Shown here one piece after another: positions 34,936 through 41,894 of a stretch of 47,205 nt of DNA. The stretch is taken from contig NZ_BONZ01000020.1 in the NCBI RefSeq assembly GCF_016862975.1, positions 1 through 47,205 of the forward strand, given 5' to 3'. Positions within the stretch are counted from its first letter, which is position 1; the number at the start of each line of letters is the position of its first letter. Below the pieces are notes generated by a model. That model was not told the DNA's origin, made no database searches, and saw only the letters and a list, made by a program, of their open reading frames with translations. The stretch is from Rugosimonospora africana (GTDB lineage Bacteria; Actinomycetota; Actinomycetes; Mycobacteriales; Micromonosporaceae). The position numbers and the translations under genes are program-made.

Positions 34936-35619
34936 ATGCGGGTGCTCCTGGTGGAGGACGACATCCGGGTCGCCGGCGCGTTGCACACCGCCCTCGCCCG
35001 GCGCGGGTACGACCTGTTGCACGCGTACAGCGCCGCTGAGGCGCTGGCCGCGCCGCACGTCGACCTCGTCCTGCTGGACCTCGGCCTGCCCGACCGGGAC
35101 GGCATGGAGGTCTGCCGCGAACTGCGCCGCCGCGGCGACGTGGCCATCATCGCGGTGACCGCGCGGTCCGACGAGCGCGACCGGGTGGCCGGGTTGCGGG
35201 TCGGCGCGGACGACTACATCGTCAAGCCGTTCGGCATGGCCGAACTCCAGGCGCGCATCGAGGCCGTCATGCGCCGGGCGGTGCGGACCCGAGCGCACCA
35301 CGGAGTCGTCCGGCTCGGCCCGATCGCGGTCGACCTGGACGCCCACCGGGTGACCGCGGGCGACACCGAGATCGTGCTGACCCGCAAGGAGTACGACATC
35401 CTGGCGGTACTGGTCCGGCACGGTGGAGCCGTGGTCACCCGGGACCAGTTGCTCGCCGAGGTCTGGCAGACCACCTGGACCGGCAACCCGCACACGGTCG
35501 AGGTGCACGTCGCCGCGCTGCGCGGCAAGCTGGGCGACCCGGGGCTGGTCCAGACCGTCCGCGGGGTCGGGTACCGGCTGCGCGCGGCGTCGGCCGGGGC
35601 ACCGACCGCCGACCGGTAG
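34936..35619 (+). CDS. OmpR/PhoB-family response regulator
   Basis: Two-component regulator of 227 aa. The receiver has VEDD (acidic residues 7-9), phosphoacceptor Asp48 in LVLLDLGLPDRDG, and the Lys in DDYIVKPFGMAELQARI. The winged-helix domain has LTRKEYDILAVLVRHGGAVV and the terminal TVEVHVAALRGKLGDP plus RGVGYRLR. Paired with the kinase gene that starts 10 nt downstream. The arrangement resembles TctD/TctE systems controlling carboxylate uptake, and the adjacent TAXI protein could be a target or a sensor partner. That link is inferred from position. Confidence 0.93.
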   Translation: MRVLLVEDDIRVAGALHTALARRGYDLLHAYSAAEALAAPHVDLVLLDLGLPDRDGMEVCRELRRRGDVAIIAVTARSDERDRVAGLRVGADDYIVKPFGMAELQARIEAVMRRAVRTRAHHGVVRLGPIAVDLDAHRVTAGDTEIVLTRKEYDILAVLVRHGGAVVTRDQLLAEVWQTTWTGNPHTVEVHVAALRGKLGDPGLVQTVRGVGYRLRAASAGAPTADR

Positions 35620-35629
35620 CGGGGGCGGG

Positions 35630-37042
35630 ATGCGCAACCGGTTGGTCCTCACGTACCTCGCCCTACTCACCCTCGTCCTGCTGTGCCTGGAGATCCCGCT
35701 CGGGATCAGCCTCGCCGTGCGGCGTACCCAGCAGACCGTGCTCGACCGCGACATCGACGCGACCCGGTTCGCCTCGCTCGCCGATCCGGCGCTGCGCACC
35801 GGCGAGCTGGTCACGCTGACCGCGGACCTGCGGCGCTACTACGAGCTGTACGGCATCGAAGCGGCGGTCGTGGACCGCGACGCCAACCTCGTCGTCACCA
35901 CCGGCAACCGCGCCGACTTCACCACCTCGGCCATGCGCTACCCGATCGGCCAGGCGCTGGCCGGCGAGCGGATCGGCGCCGGCCGCACGGTCTGGCCGTG
36001 GCAGCACGCGCCGCTGGCCATCGCGGTACCGGTCAGTGCCGGCGGCGAGGTCACCGGCGCGGTGATCACGTTGTCTCCCACCGACCGGCTGCGCTCCGAC
36101 GTGCTGCGCGGCTGGCTGGAGATGACCGGTGGCGGGCTGGCCGCGTACGCCCTGTTCTCGCTCGTCGCCCTCGCCCTGGCCCGGTGGCTGCTGCGCCCGG
36201 TCGCCCGGCTCGACGACGCTGCCCACCGGATCAGCGACGGCGCGCTGGACACCCGGGTACCCACCGCGCTCGGGCCGCCCGAGCTGCGCCGGCTCGTGCA
36301 CTCCTTCAACACGATGGCCGACGAACTGGCCGACGCGTTGGAGCGCCAGCGGGCGTTCGTCGCGCAAGCCGGCCACCAGTTGCGCAACCCGCTGACCGCG
36401 CTGCGGCTGCGGGTGGAGGAGCTGGGTACGTTCATCGCCGACCCGACCGGAGGCGAGGAGCACCGGCTGGCGCTGGAGGAGACCGAGCGCCTGCGCCGCA
36501 TCCTGGACGGCCTGCTCGCGCTGGCCCGGGCCGAACGCGGCCGGTACGCCCTCGAGACGGTCGACGCCGCGGCCACCGCCGACGAGCGGGTGGCCGGCTG
36601 GCAGCCGCTGGCCACGCAGCGGGGCATCACGCTGCGCCGTACCGGTGTCGGGCAGGCCCGCGCCCGGGCCGTGTCGACCGCCGTCGGCCAGGCCCTGGAC
36701 GCCCTGATCGACAACGCGCTGAAGTTCGCGGGGCGCGGCGCGACCGTGGTGGTGGACGTCGCGGCCGACCCGGACGCCGTCGAGATCAGCGTGACCGACG
36801 ACGGTCCGGGCCTCGGCGAGGCCGACTGCGGCCGGGCGACGGAACGGTTCTGGCGCGCCGCCCACGTACAGAACATCGACGGCACCGGGCTGGGACTGCC
36901 GATCGCCACCGTCCTGGTCGAGGCGTCCGGCGGGCGGCTCGACCTCCGCGCGGCGCGGCCCACCGGGCTGTGCGCGCGGCTGCGCTTCCCGGCCGCCACG
37001 CCGCCGGAACTGGCGGCCAGTCAGTTCTTGGCTTCCCGGTAG
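35630..37042 (+). CDS. Sensor histidine kinase (TctE-like layout)
   Basis: Membrane kinase of 470 aa. One helix near residues 7-30 and a second at about 165-190 flank an extracytoplasmic sensor domain of about 130 residues. A HAMP region (LLRPVARLDDAAHRISDGAL) precedes the dimerisation helix with phosphoacceptor His249 in QAGHQLRNPLTALRLR. The ATPase domain has the N-box ALIDNALKFA, and G-boxes DDGPGLG and GTGLGLPIA. The ATG is preceded by GGGGGCGGG. The last 22 nt overlap the 3' end of the convergent TAXI gene. Confidence 0.93.
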   Translation: MRNRLVLTYLALLTLVLLCLEIPLGISLAVRRTQQTVLDRDIDATRFASLADPALRTGELVTLTADLRRYYELYGIEAAVVDRDANLVVTTGNRADFTTSAMRYPIGQALAGERIGAGRTVWPWQHAPLAIAVPVSAGGEVTGAVITLSPTDRLRSDVLRGWLEMTGGGLAAYALFSLVALALARWLLRPVARLDDAAHRISDGALDTRVPTALGPPELRRLVHSFNTMADELADALERQRAFVAQAGHQLRNPLTALRLRVEELGTFIADPTGGEEHRLALEETERLRRILDGLLALARAERGRYALETVDAAATADERVAGWQPLATQRGITLRRTGVGQARARAVSTAVGQALDALIDNALKFAGRGATVVVDVAADPDAVEISVTDDGPGLGEADCGRATERFWRAAHVQNIDGTGLGLPIATVLVEASGGRLDLRAARPTGLCARLRFPAATPPELAASQFLASR

Positions 37043-38004
37043 TAGCGCACCGCGCCCGGGTGCAGCGGCAGCGGATCGGTGGCGATCGCGGCGCCCCGGT
37101 CCAGCCGCTGCCCCTCCGGATGGGCGGCGGCCAGCAGGTTGCGGTGCTCGAAGAGGGCTTTGACCAGCCGGTACGCGAGCCGCTGCGGCATCGACCGCTC
37201 GACCACCAGGAAATTGGGTACGCCGACCGTGGCGGTGGGAACGTCCAGCCCGTACGCGGACGCCGGGATGGTCCGCGCGAAGTACACCTCGCCGTAGCGC
37301 TCGCGCAGCGCCGGCAGGTACCCGCTGAGGTCCACCAGGGTGATCGGTACCCGCCGGGACAGGTCCACGATCGCCGCCGTGGGTACGCCGCCGGAGAAGA
37401 ACATCGCGTCCAGCACCCCGGCGGCCACCGCGCGCGCGGCCGCGTCCGGGTCCAACCCGTCGGCGCGCAGGTCGCGGGCAGGATCCATGCCGGCAAGGGA
37501 CAGCAGCCGGGTCGCCACCACCTCGGTCGCCGACCCCACCGGCCCGATCGACACCCGGCGCCCGCGCAACTGCGACAGGACGGTCACCCGCAGATCCCGG
37601 CGCACCGCCAGGTGCAGGTAGTTCTCGTAGACCCGGGCCAGCGCCACGACCGGCAGCGGCGTGGCGAACGATGCCGTGCCCCGGTAGGCGTCGGCGGCCA
37701 CGTCGGCGGTCGCGAACCCCACGGCCGACCCGTCATGGGAGACCAGGCGGAGGTTCTCCACGCTGGCGGCCGTCGCCAGGACCACCGGACGCAGCCTCGG
37801 CAGCGCGGCCTGCACCACGTTGGCGATGCCGTGCGCGTAGGCGTAATACACGCCGCCCTCCCCGCCGGAGGCGATCCGGAACGGGCCCGCCGGGAATTCT
37901 GACCCGGCCGAGCAGGCCGCCAGCGACCCGGCCAGGGCCGCCGGTACCGCGGCCAGGAGAGCGCGACGCGAGGCCGGGTGCGCCGTGACCGCCCGTACCG
38001 CCAC
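37021..38004 (-). CDS. TAXI-family substrate-binding lipoprotein
   Basis: Binding protein of the TRAP-associated extracytoplasmic immunogenic family, 327 aa. A Tat-like or lipoprotein signal (SRRALLAAVPAALAGSLAAC) ends in the lipobox LAAC. The mature part has the TAXI hallmark FRIASGGEGGVYYAYAHGIA, then VGFATADVAADAYRG and VSIGPVGSATEVVATRLL. No DctQ/DctM-type membrane subunit is encoded in the window, so this is an isolated binding protein. It lies tail to tail with the kinase gene, suggesting it presents a ligand to the two-component system. The GTG start is preceded by GGAGGGGG. Confidence 0.88.
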   Translation of the reverse strand: MAVRAVTAHPASRRALLAAVPAALAGSLAACSAGSEFPAGPFRIASGGEGGVYYAYAHGIANVVQAALPRLRPVVLATAASVENLRLVSHDGSAVGFATADVAADAYRGTASFATPLPVVALARVYENYLHLAVRRDLRVTVLSQLRGRRVSIGPVGSATEVVATRLLSLAGMDPARDLRADGLDPDAAARAVAAGVLDAMFFSGGVPTAAIVDLSRRVPITLVDLSGYLPALRERYGEVYFARTIPASAYGLDVPTATVGVPNFLVVERSMPQRLAYRLVKALFEHRNLLAAAHPEGQRLDRGAAIATDPLPLHPGAVRYYREAKN

Positions 38005-38125
38005 GCCGGTCGCACCCCCTCCCTGTGACGTACGCCGCTGGGGCGCACCTTAGGGGGCTACCGGCGAGGAGGGAAGCGGCCGATCGACGGACTTGCCGAA
38101 ATCGATGCGATGCGGGCTGGCCCGA

Positions 38126-39310
38126 TCACCGTGCCGCCGGGACCGGCGGCGGTACCCAGGCGATGACCCGCCGCATGCCGCGCTCGGCCAGCTTCGGCGG
38201 GGTGAGCCGGACCACGAGGTCGCGCAGCGGGCCGGTCAGCGGCCCGTGCGCCTGCGAGATCCGGCTCATCCGGTGCGACGCCCGGACCACCGACTGGGTG
38301 CGCGGCCTGCGCTGGGCGTCGTACCGGCGCAGCGCGTCGGGCAACTCGACGTCGCCGGCAAGCGCGGCGGCGAGGGTGACCGCGTCCTCGATCGCCATGC
38401 AGGCACCCTGCCCGAGATCCGGGGTCATCGCGTGGGCCGCGTCGCCGACCAGGGCGACCCGGTCCGTGACGTAACCGGGCAGCGGCGTGCGCAGTTCGTA
38501 CGTGTCGTGACGCAGGACGGCGGCGGGATCGGTACCGGTGATCAGCTCGGGGATCGGCGCGTGCCAGTCAGCGAAGCGGCGCAGCAGCTCGGCGCGCTCG
38601 TCCGGGCGCGCGTCCGGGTTCCCGCCGGCGGTGCCTGCCCGGGCCGGGACGCTGGCCGTAGCGAACCAGTACACCCGGCCGTCGCCCAGCGGCAGGATGC
38701 CGAACCGGGTGCCCCTCCCCCACGTCTCCCCGCTGGCCTCGACTGCCGAGGCCGGCGTCGTGACGCCACGCCAACTGGTGTAGCCGGCGTATGCCGGGCC
38801 CGGGTACGCCGGCCAGTGCGCGGCGCGCAGCCGGCTGCGCAGCCCGTCGGCGCCGACCACCAGGTCCGCGCCGGCGCTCAGGTCCCGGCCGGCCGCGCGG
38901 TAGCCGACCTCGACCCGGTCGGCCTCGACCCGGGTACCCACGACCTCCGCCCCCGCTGACAGCACGCCGTCCGGCAGCGCACCGGCGAGCGCGCCGTAGA
39001 GGTCCTGGCGGTGCACCGCGTACATGTCGTGGATCGGCTGCTGGCCGTCGACCCGCACCACCCAGCGCCCGGACGGGTCGCGCATCCCGGCCGGCCCGGC
39101 GACCCCGCCCGAGGGCAGCGCGCGGACCCGGTCGCCGACCCCGATCGCGTCCAGCGCGCGCAGAGCGTTGGGGAACAGCGTGATGCCGGCCCCGACCTCG
39201 CCCGGAACCTCGGCACGCTCCAGGATCCGCACCTGCCAGCCCGCCCGGATCAGTGCCAGCGCGCTGGTCAGTCCGCCGATCCCGGCTCCCACGACGATGG
39301 CCTGCCGCAT
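38126..39310 (-). CDS. FAD-dependent monooxygenase (PHBH-fold)
   Basis: Class A flavoprotein hydroxylase of 394 aa. The dinucleotide fold VVGAGIGGLTSALALIRAGW at the N-terminus, GADLVVGADGLRSRLR in the middle (the DG motif) and VALVGDAAHAMTPDLGQGAC with its GD motif are all present. These enzymes hydroxylate aromatic or related compounds using NAD(P)H and oxygen; the substrate is unknown. The ATG has AGGAGG 7 nt upstream. It is divergent from the TetR gene, and one palindromic operator begins 10 nt before its start and overlaps the ribosome binding site, so it is very probably the TetR target. Confidence 0.92.
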   Translation of the reverse strand: MRQAIVVGAGIGGLTSALALIRAGWQVRILERAEVPGEVGAGITLFPNALRALDAIGVGDRVRALPSGGVAGPAGMRDPSGRWVVRVDGQQPIHDMYAVHRQDLYGALAGALPDGVLSAGAEVVGTRVEADRVEVGYRAAGRDLSAGADLVVGADGLRSRLRAAHWPAYPGPAYAGYTSWRGVTTPASAVEASGETWGRGTRFGILPLGDGRVYWFATASVPARAGTAGGNPDARPDERAELLRRFADWHAPIPELITGTDPAAVLRHDTYELRTPLPGYVTDRVALVGDAAHAMTPDLGQGACMAIEDAVTLAAALAGDVELPDALRRYDAQRRPRTQSVVRASHRMSRISQAHGPLTGPLRDLVVRLTPPKLAERGMRRVIAWVPPPVPAAR

Positions 39311-39319
39311 GCCCGCCTC

Positions 39320-39335
39320 CTCTACAGCTGTAGAG
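39320..39335. promoter_or_regulatory. TetR operator 1 (perfect 16-bp palindrome)
   Basis: CTCTACAGCTGTAGAG, perfectly symmetric, next to the monooxygenase ribosome binding site in a 65-nt divergent spacer. Confidence 0.8.
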
Positions 39336-39340
39336 ACGTA

Positions 39341-39356
39341 CTCTACACACGTAGAG
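39341..39356. promoter_or_regulatory. TetR operator 2
   Basis: CTCTACACACGTAGAG shares both half-sites CTCTAC and GTAGAG with operator 1. The two centres are 21 bp apart, i.e. two helical turns. It lies 20 nt upstream of the TetR start. Confidence 0.78.
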
Positions 39357-39375
39357 GATGGGAGTGTGAAGTGCC

Positions 39376-40140
39376 ATGGCCGCGACCGGCAGCCGGCGCG
39401 AGGCGATCGCCGAGGCGGCGGTGAGCGTCATCGCCGAGGCGGGCATCCGCGGCCTGACCCACCGGGCGGTGGACGAGGCCGCGGGGTTGCCGGCCGGCTC
39501 GACGTCGTACTACTTCCGCACCCGGGCGGCGCTGCTGGAAGCGGTGGTGGCGCACCTGGTCGCGGTCGACCGGGCCGCCTTCGCGGAGGCGGAGGGGGCC
39601 GGGGCGGCGCTGTTCCCGGCCGGGACGGATGGGCCGGTGCCGGGCGGGCCGGCGCTGTCTCCGGCCGGCCCGTCCGGAGCGGTGCCAGGCGGGCCGGGGA
39701 CCGACAGTCCGGGCAGCCCAGACCAGGGCGGGCCGGGGACCGGCGGGCCGGGGACGGACTTGCCGCCACTGGGCGCCGCCGAGCTGGACGCGCTGGCCGG
39801 GGCGATGGCGGCCACGATCGACGCGATGCTGACCCGGCGCCGCCGGTACGCGCTGGCCCGGTACGCCTGCCTGCTGGAGGCGGCCCGCGTCCCGGCGCTG
39901 CGTTCGCTGCTGGCGGCCGGGGTGCCGTTCCGCGCGATGGCGGCCGACCTGCTCCGCCGCGCCGGCGCACCGCAGCCCGAGGCGCAGGCGGCCGACCTGG
40001 TCGCGTGCCTGGACGGATTGCTGTTCGACCGGCTGGCCGGGGCCGGCGCGCAACTGTCGCCGGCGCCCGGCACCGCGGCCGGGCGCGACCAACTGCGCGC
40101 GACCATCCGCTCACTGCTGGCCGGGATGACCGGCCGCTGA
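39376..40140 (+). CDS. TetR-family repressor
   Basis: Transcriptional regulator of 254 aa. The N-terminal helix-turn-helix domain is SRREAIAEAAVSVIAEAGIR through LTHRAVDEAAGLPAGSTSYYFRTRAALLEAV. A C-terminal ligand-binding domain (LARYACLLEAARVPALRSLL and on) resembles the TetR_C_6 group found in many actinobacteria. Between them is a Gly/Pro/Ala-rich insert of about 55 residues (75-130), which accounts for the length above the usual 190-200. It should bind the two palindromes upstream, repressing itself and the divergent monooxygenase. Confidence 0.92.
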   Translation: MAATGSRREAIAEAAVSVIAEAGIRGLTHRAVDEAAGLPAGSTSYYFRTRAALLEAVVAHLVAVDRAAFAEAEGAGAALFPAGTDGPVPGGPALSPAGPSGAVPGGPGTDSPGSPDQGGPGTGGPGTDLPPLGAAELDALAGAMAATIDAMLTRRRRYALARYACLLEAARVPALRSLLAAGVPFRAMAADLLRRAGAPQPEAQAADLVACLDGLLFDRLAGAGAQLSPAPGTAAGRDQLRATIRSLLAGMTGR

Positions 40141-40218
40141 ACGGCTGGCGGCGGTTCGCGGCCTGGCACGGCAGCGCGGAGTTGCCGGTCCGCACGCGGC
40201 TACGGCAGACTGCGCCGG

Positions 40219-40992
40219 ATGAGCGACACGGTCAGCGTGTGGCCCCGGCCCGACTGGCAGCCCACCGGGTCACGCGCAGCGATGATGTTGCTGGCGTTCT
40301 CCGAGGATCCGCTGGACCCGGGCGACGACTTGTCCGCGTCCCGGTTCGGGTTGCCGTCACACGCCGCGATCGAGCAGTTGGACGTCCGGACCCACGCACG
40401 CGAGCAGGATCCCGGGTGGTTCGACGAGTGGCGCACGGACGCGCTGCGCCACATCGCCGAGGACGACCTGGCCGATCCGGCCAGCCTCGACGCGGCGCGG
40501 TACTGCCATTCGATCCGCATCGAGGTCGACGACCCGCGGGACCTCGGCCACGTCCAGGTCTGCTGGGCGGTCGCCTCGTGGCTCATGACCCGCGGTTGCC
40601 GCGCGATCCTGGACGGCTTCGCCTGCCGCTGGTGGGACCGGGACGCGGTGTCCCGCCTGTCCCCGGGGCGCCCGTTCGCGCTCGACGACGAGGTGCGGTT
40701 CATCTGCGAGACCGAGGCGACTCCCGGCTTCGGCCACGCGATGCACACCCGGGGGATGCTCAAGTTCGCCCGGCCGGACGTGATCTGCGGAGTGGAGCCG
40801 TCCGCGATCGGCCTGATGGAGCGGGTACTGCGACGGCTGGCCCGGATGCAGGCCGACGGCGCGGTGATCCCCGTCGGGCAGCGCCTGCGCGCGGACGAGT
40901 CACACACGTTCGTGATCGAGGCATACCGCCCCGGCGCCAACGGACCGCAGGTACACCTGAACAACGACGCCTTGCTCGTCACCGCGGCCTGA
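40219..40992 (+). CDS. Hypothetical protein, possibly DUF4261-like
   Basis: A soluble 257-aa protein I cannot assign with confidence. WLMTRGCRAILDGFACRWW and the segment AMHTRGMLKFARPDVICGVE recall DUF4261-type proteins from memory, without proof. No signal peptide or membrane segment. Codon use is native. The ATG has no clear ribosome binding site. It stands alone between the TetR gene (78 nt) and the lanthipeptide regulator (about 280 nt), followed by a short hairpin (41065-41086). Confidence 0.75.
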   Translation: MSDTVSVWPRPDWQPTGSRAAMMLLAFSEDPLDPGDDLSASRFGLPSHAAIEQLDVRTHAREQDPGWFDEWRTDALRHIAEDDLADPASLDAARYCHSIRIEVDDPRDLGHVQVCWAVASWLMTRGCRAILDGFACRWWDRDAVSRLSPGRPFALDDEVRFICETEATPGFGHAMHTRGMLKFARPDVICGVEPSAIGLMERVLRRLARMQADGAVIPVGQRLRADESHTFVIEAYRPGANGPQVHLNNDALLVTAA

Positions 40993-41270
40993 CCCCGAAC
41001 CCGCCGGCCACCGGACTGTCCGGAAGGCGACAATCGCCGCCGCGAGCTGCGGCGCGGCGTCCCTTACCACCCGAATAAAGGTGGTACGCCACGTACCGGT
41101 GACACATCGACGGCTGCTGCGAGTGAGGTCTCGGTAACGTTTAGTCGCCCCGTGACGATGCCACACGAGGGGGTCCTCGGTCGCGTCCGTGCACGGGGGA
41201 AAACCCGCACCGCGTGGCCGGTGCCGGGTGTGCGCGACCGCCGAGGCGTGGGCTACCGGGCTGACAAAAG
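40993..41270 (+). other. Spacer upstream of the lanthipeptide regulator
   Basis: About 280 nt. A 7-bp hairpin (TACCACC at 41065-41071 with GGTGGTA at 41080-41086) may end the preceding transcript. A TAACGT box near 41132 is a weak -10 candidate for the regulator. No gene is supported here. Confidence 0.45.
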
Positions 41271-41894
41271 GTGGGGGCGTTGATCCGGATCCTGTTAGGG
41301 CAACAAGGAACGCTGGTGCGCGCCGCGGTCGCGCGGCTGCTGTCGGAAGAGGAAGACCTCCAGGTCATCGCGGAACTCGCCGATGCCGAGGCGGTGTACT
41401 CGGTGGCCACCCGGGTACGGCCGAGCGTCGTGCTACTCGACCACGCGCTGCCCGGCACCCTGACCGTGAGCGAGGTGTGCGAGAAGCTGTGCGCGGCGCT
41501 CCCGGACTGTGCCGTGCTGACCCTGCTGGACCGGCGGTCCAGCGCGACGATGCTGGAGATCCTCACCCGGCTGGTGCCCCGGGTCGGCATCCTCACGGAG
41601 GAGGCGACGCCGTCGGAGCTGATCGACGGCATCCGGCAGATCGCGCGGGGCATCCCGGTGCTCGACGCGAGGCTGACGGTCGTCGCGCTGACTTACGGCA
41701 ACAGCCCGCTGACCCAACGGGAACGCGACGTGCTGCGCCGGGCGTCGGGCGGCACGCCGGTCAAGGAGATCGCGGCGGAGATGTTCCTCAGCTGCGGCAC
41801 GGTCCGCAACTACCTGTCCAGCAGCATCACCAAGACCGGAGCGCGCACGCGGATCGAGGCCATCCGCATCGCTCACGAAGCGGGCTGGATCTGA
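41271..41894 (+). CDS. RamR-like atypical LuxR-family regulator of the lanthipeptide operon
   Basis: Regulator of about 207 aa with a receiver-like domain and a LuxR helix-turn-helix (LTQRERDVLRRASGGTPVKE through SCGTVRNYLSSSITKTG). The start is either the GTG at 41271 or, better, the TTG at 41280, with AAAGGTGGGGG just upstream. The receiver keeps the acceptor-position Asp57 (VVLLDHALPG, GTG numbering). Its acidic pair is replaced by Gly-Gln-Gln (10-12), and the conserved Lys by Thr-Glu (109-110). It should therefore not be phosphorylated in the normal way. RamR/AmfR control SapB-type operons, and this gene sits at the end of one. Its 3' end overlaps the convergent exporter gene by 22 nt. 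Confidence 0.85.
   Translation: MGALIRILLGQQGTLVRAAVARLLSEEEDLQVIAELADAEAVYSVATRVRPSVVLLDHALPGTLTVSEVCEKLCAALPDCAVLTLLDRRSSATMLEILTRLVPRVGILTEEATPSELIDGIRQIARGIPVLDARLTVVALTYGNSPLTQRERDVLRRASGGTPVKEIAAEMFLSCGTVRNYLSSSITKTGARTRIEAIRIAHEAGWI

Noticed and set aside
33181-35814. 877-codon minus-strand open frame
   Set aside because: Antisense to the livG, livF and OmpR-like genes; composition is that of a shadow frame.
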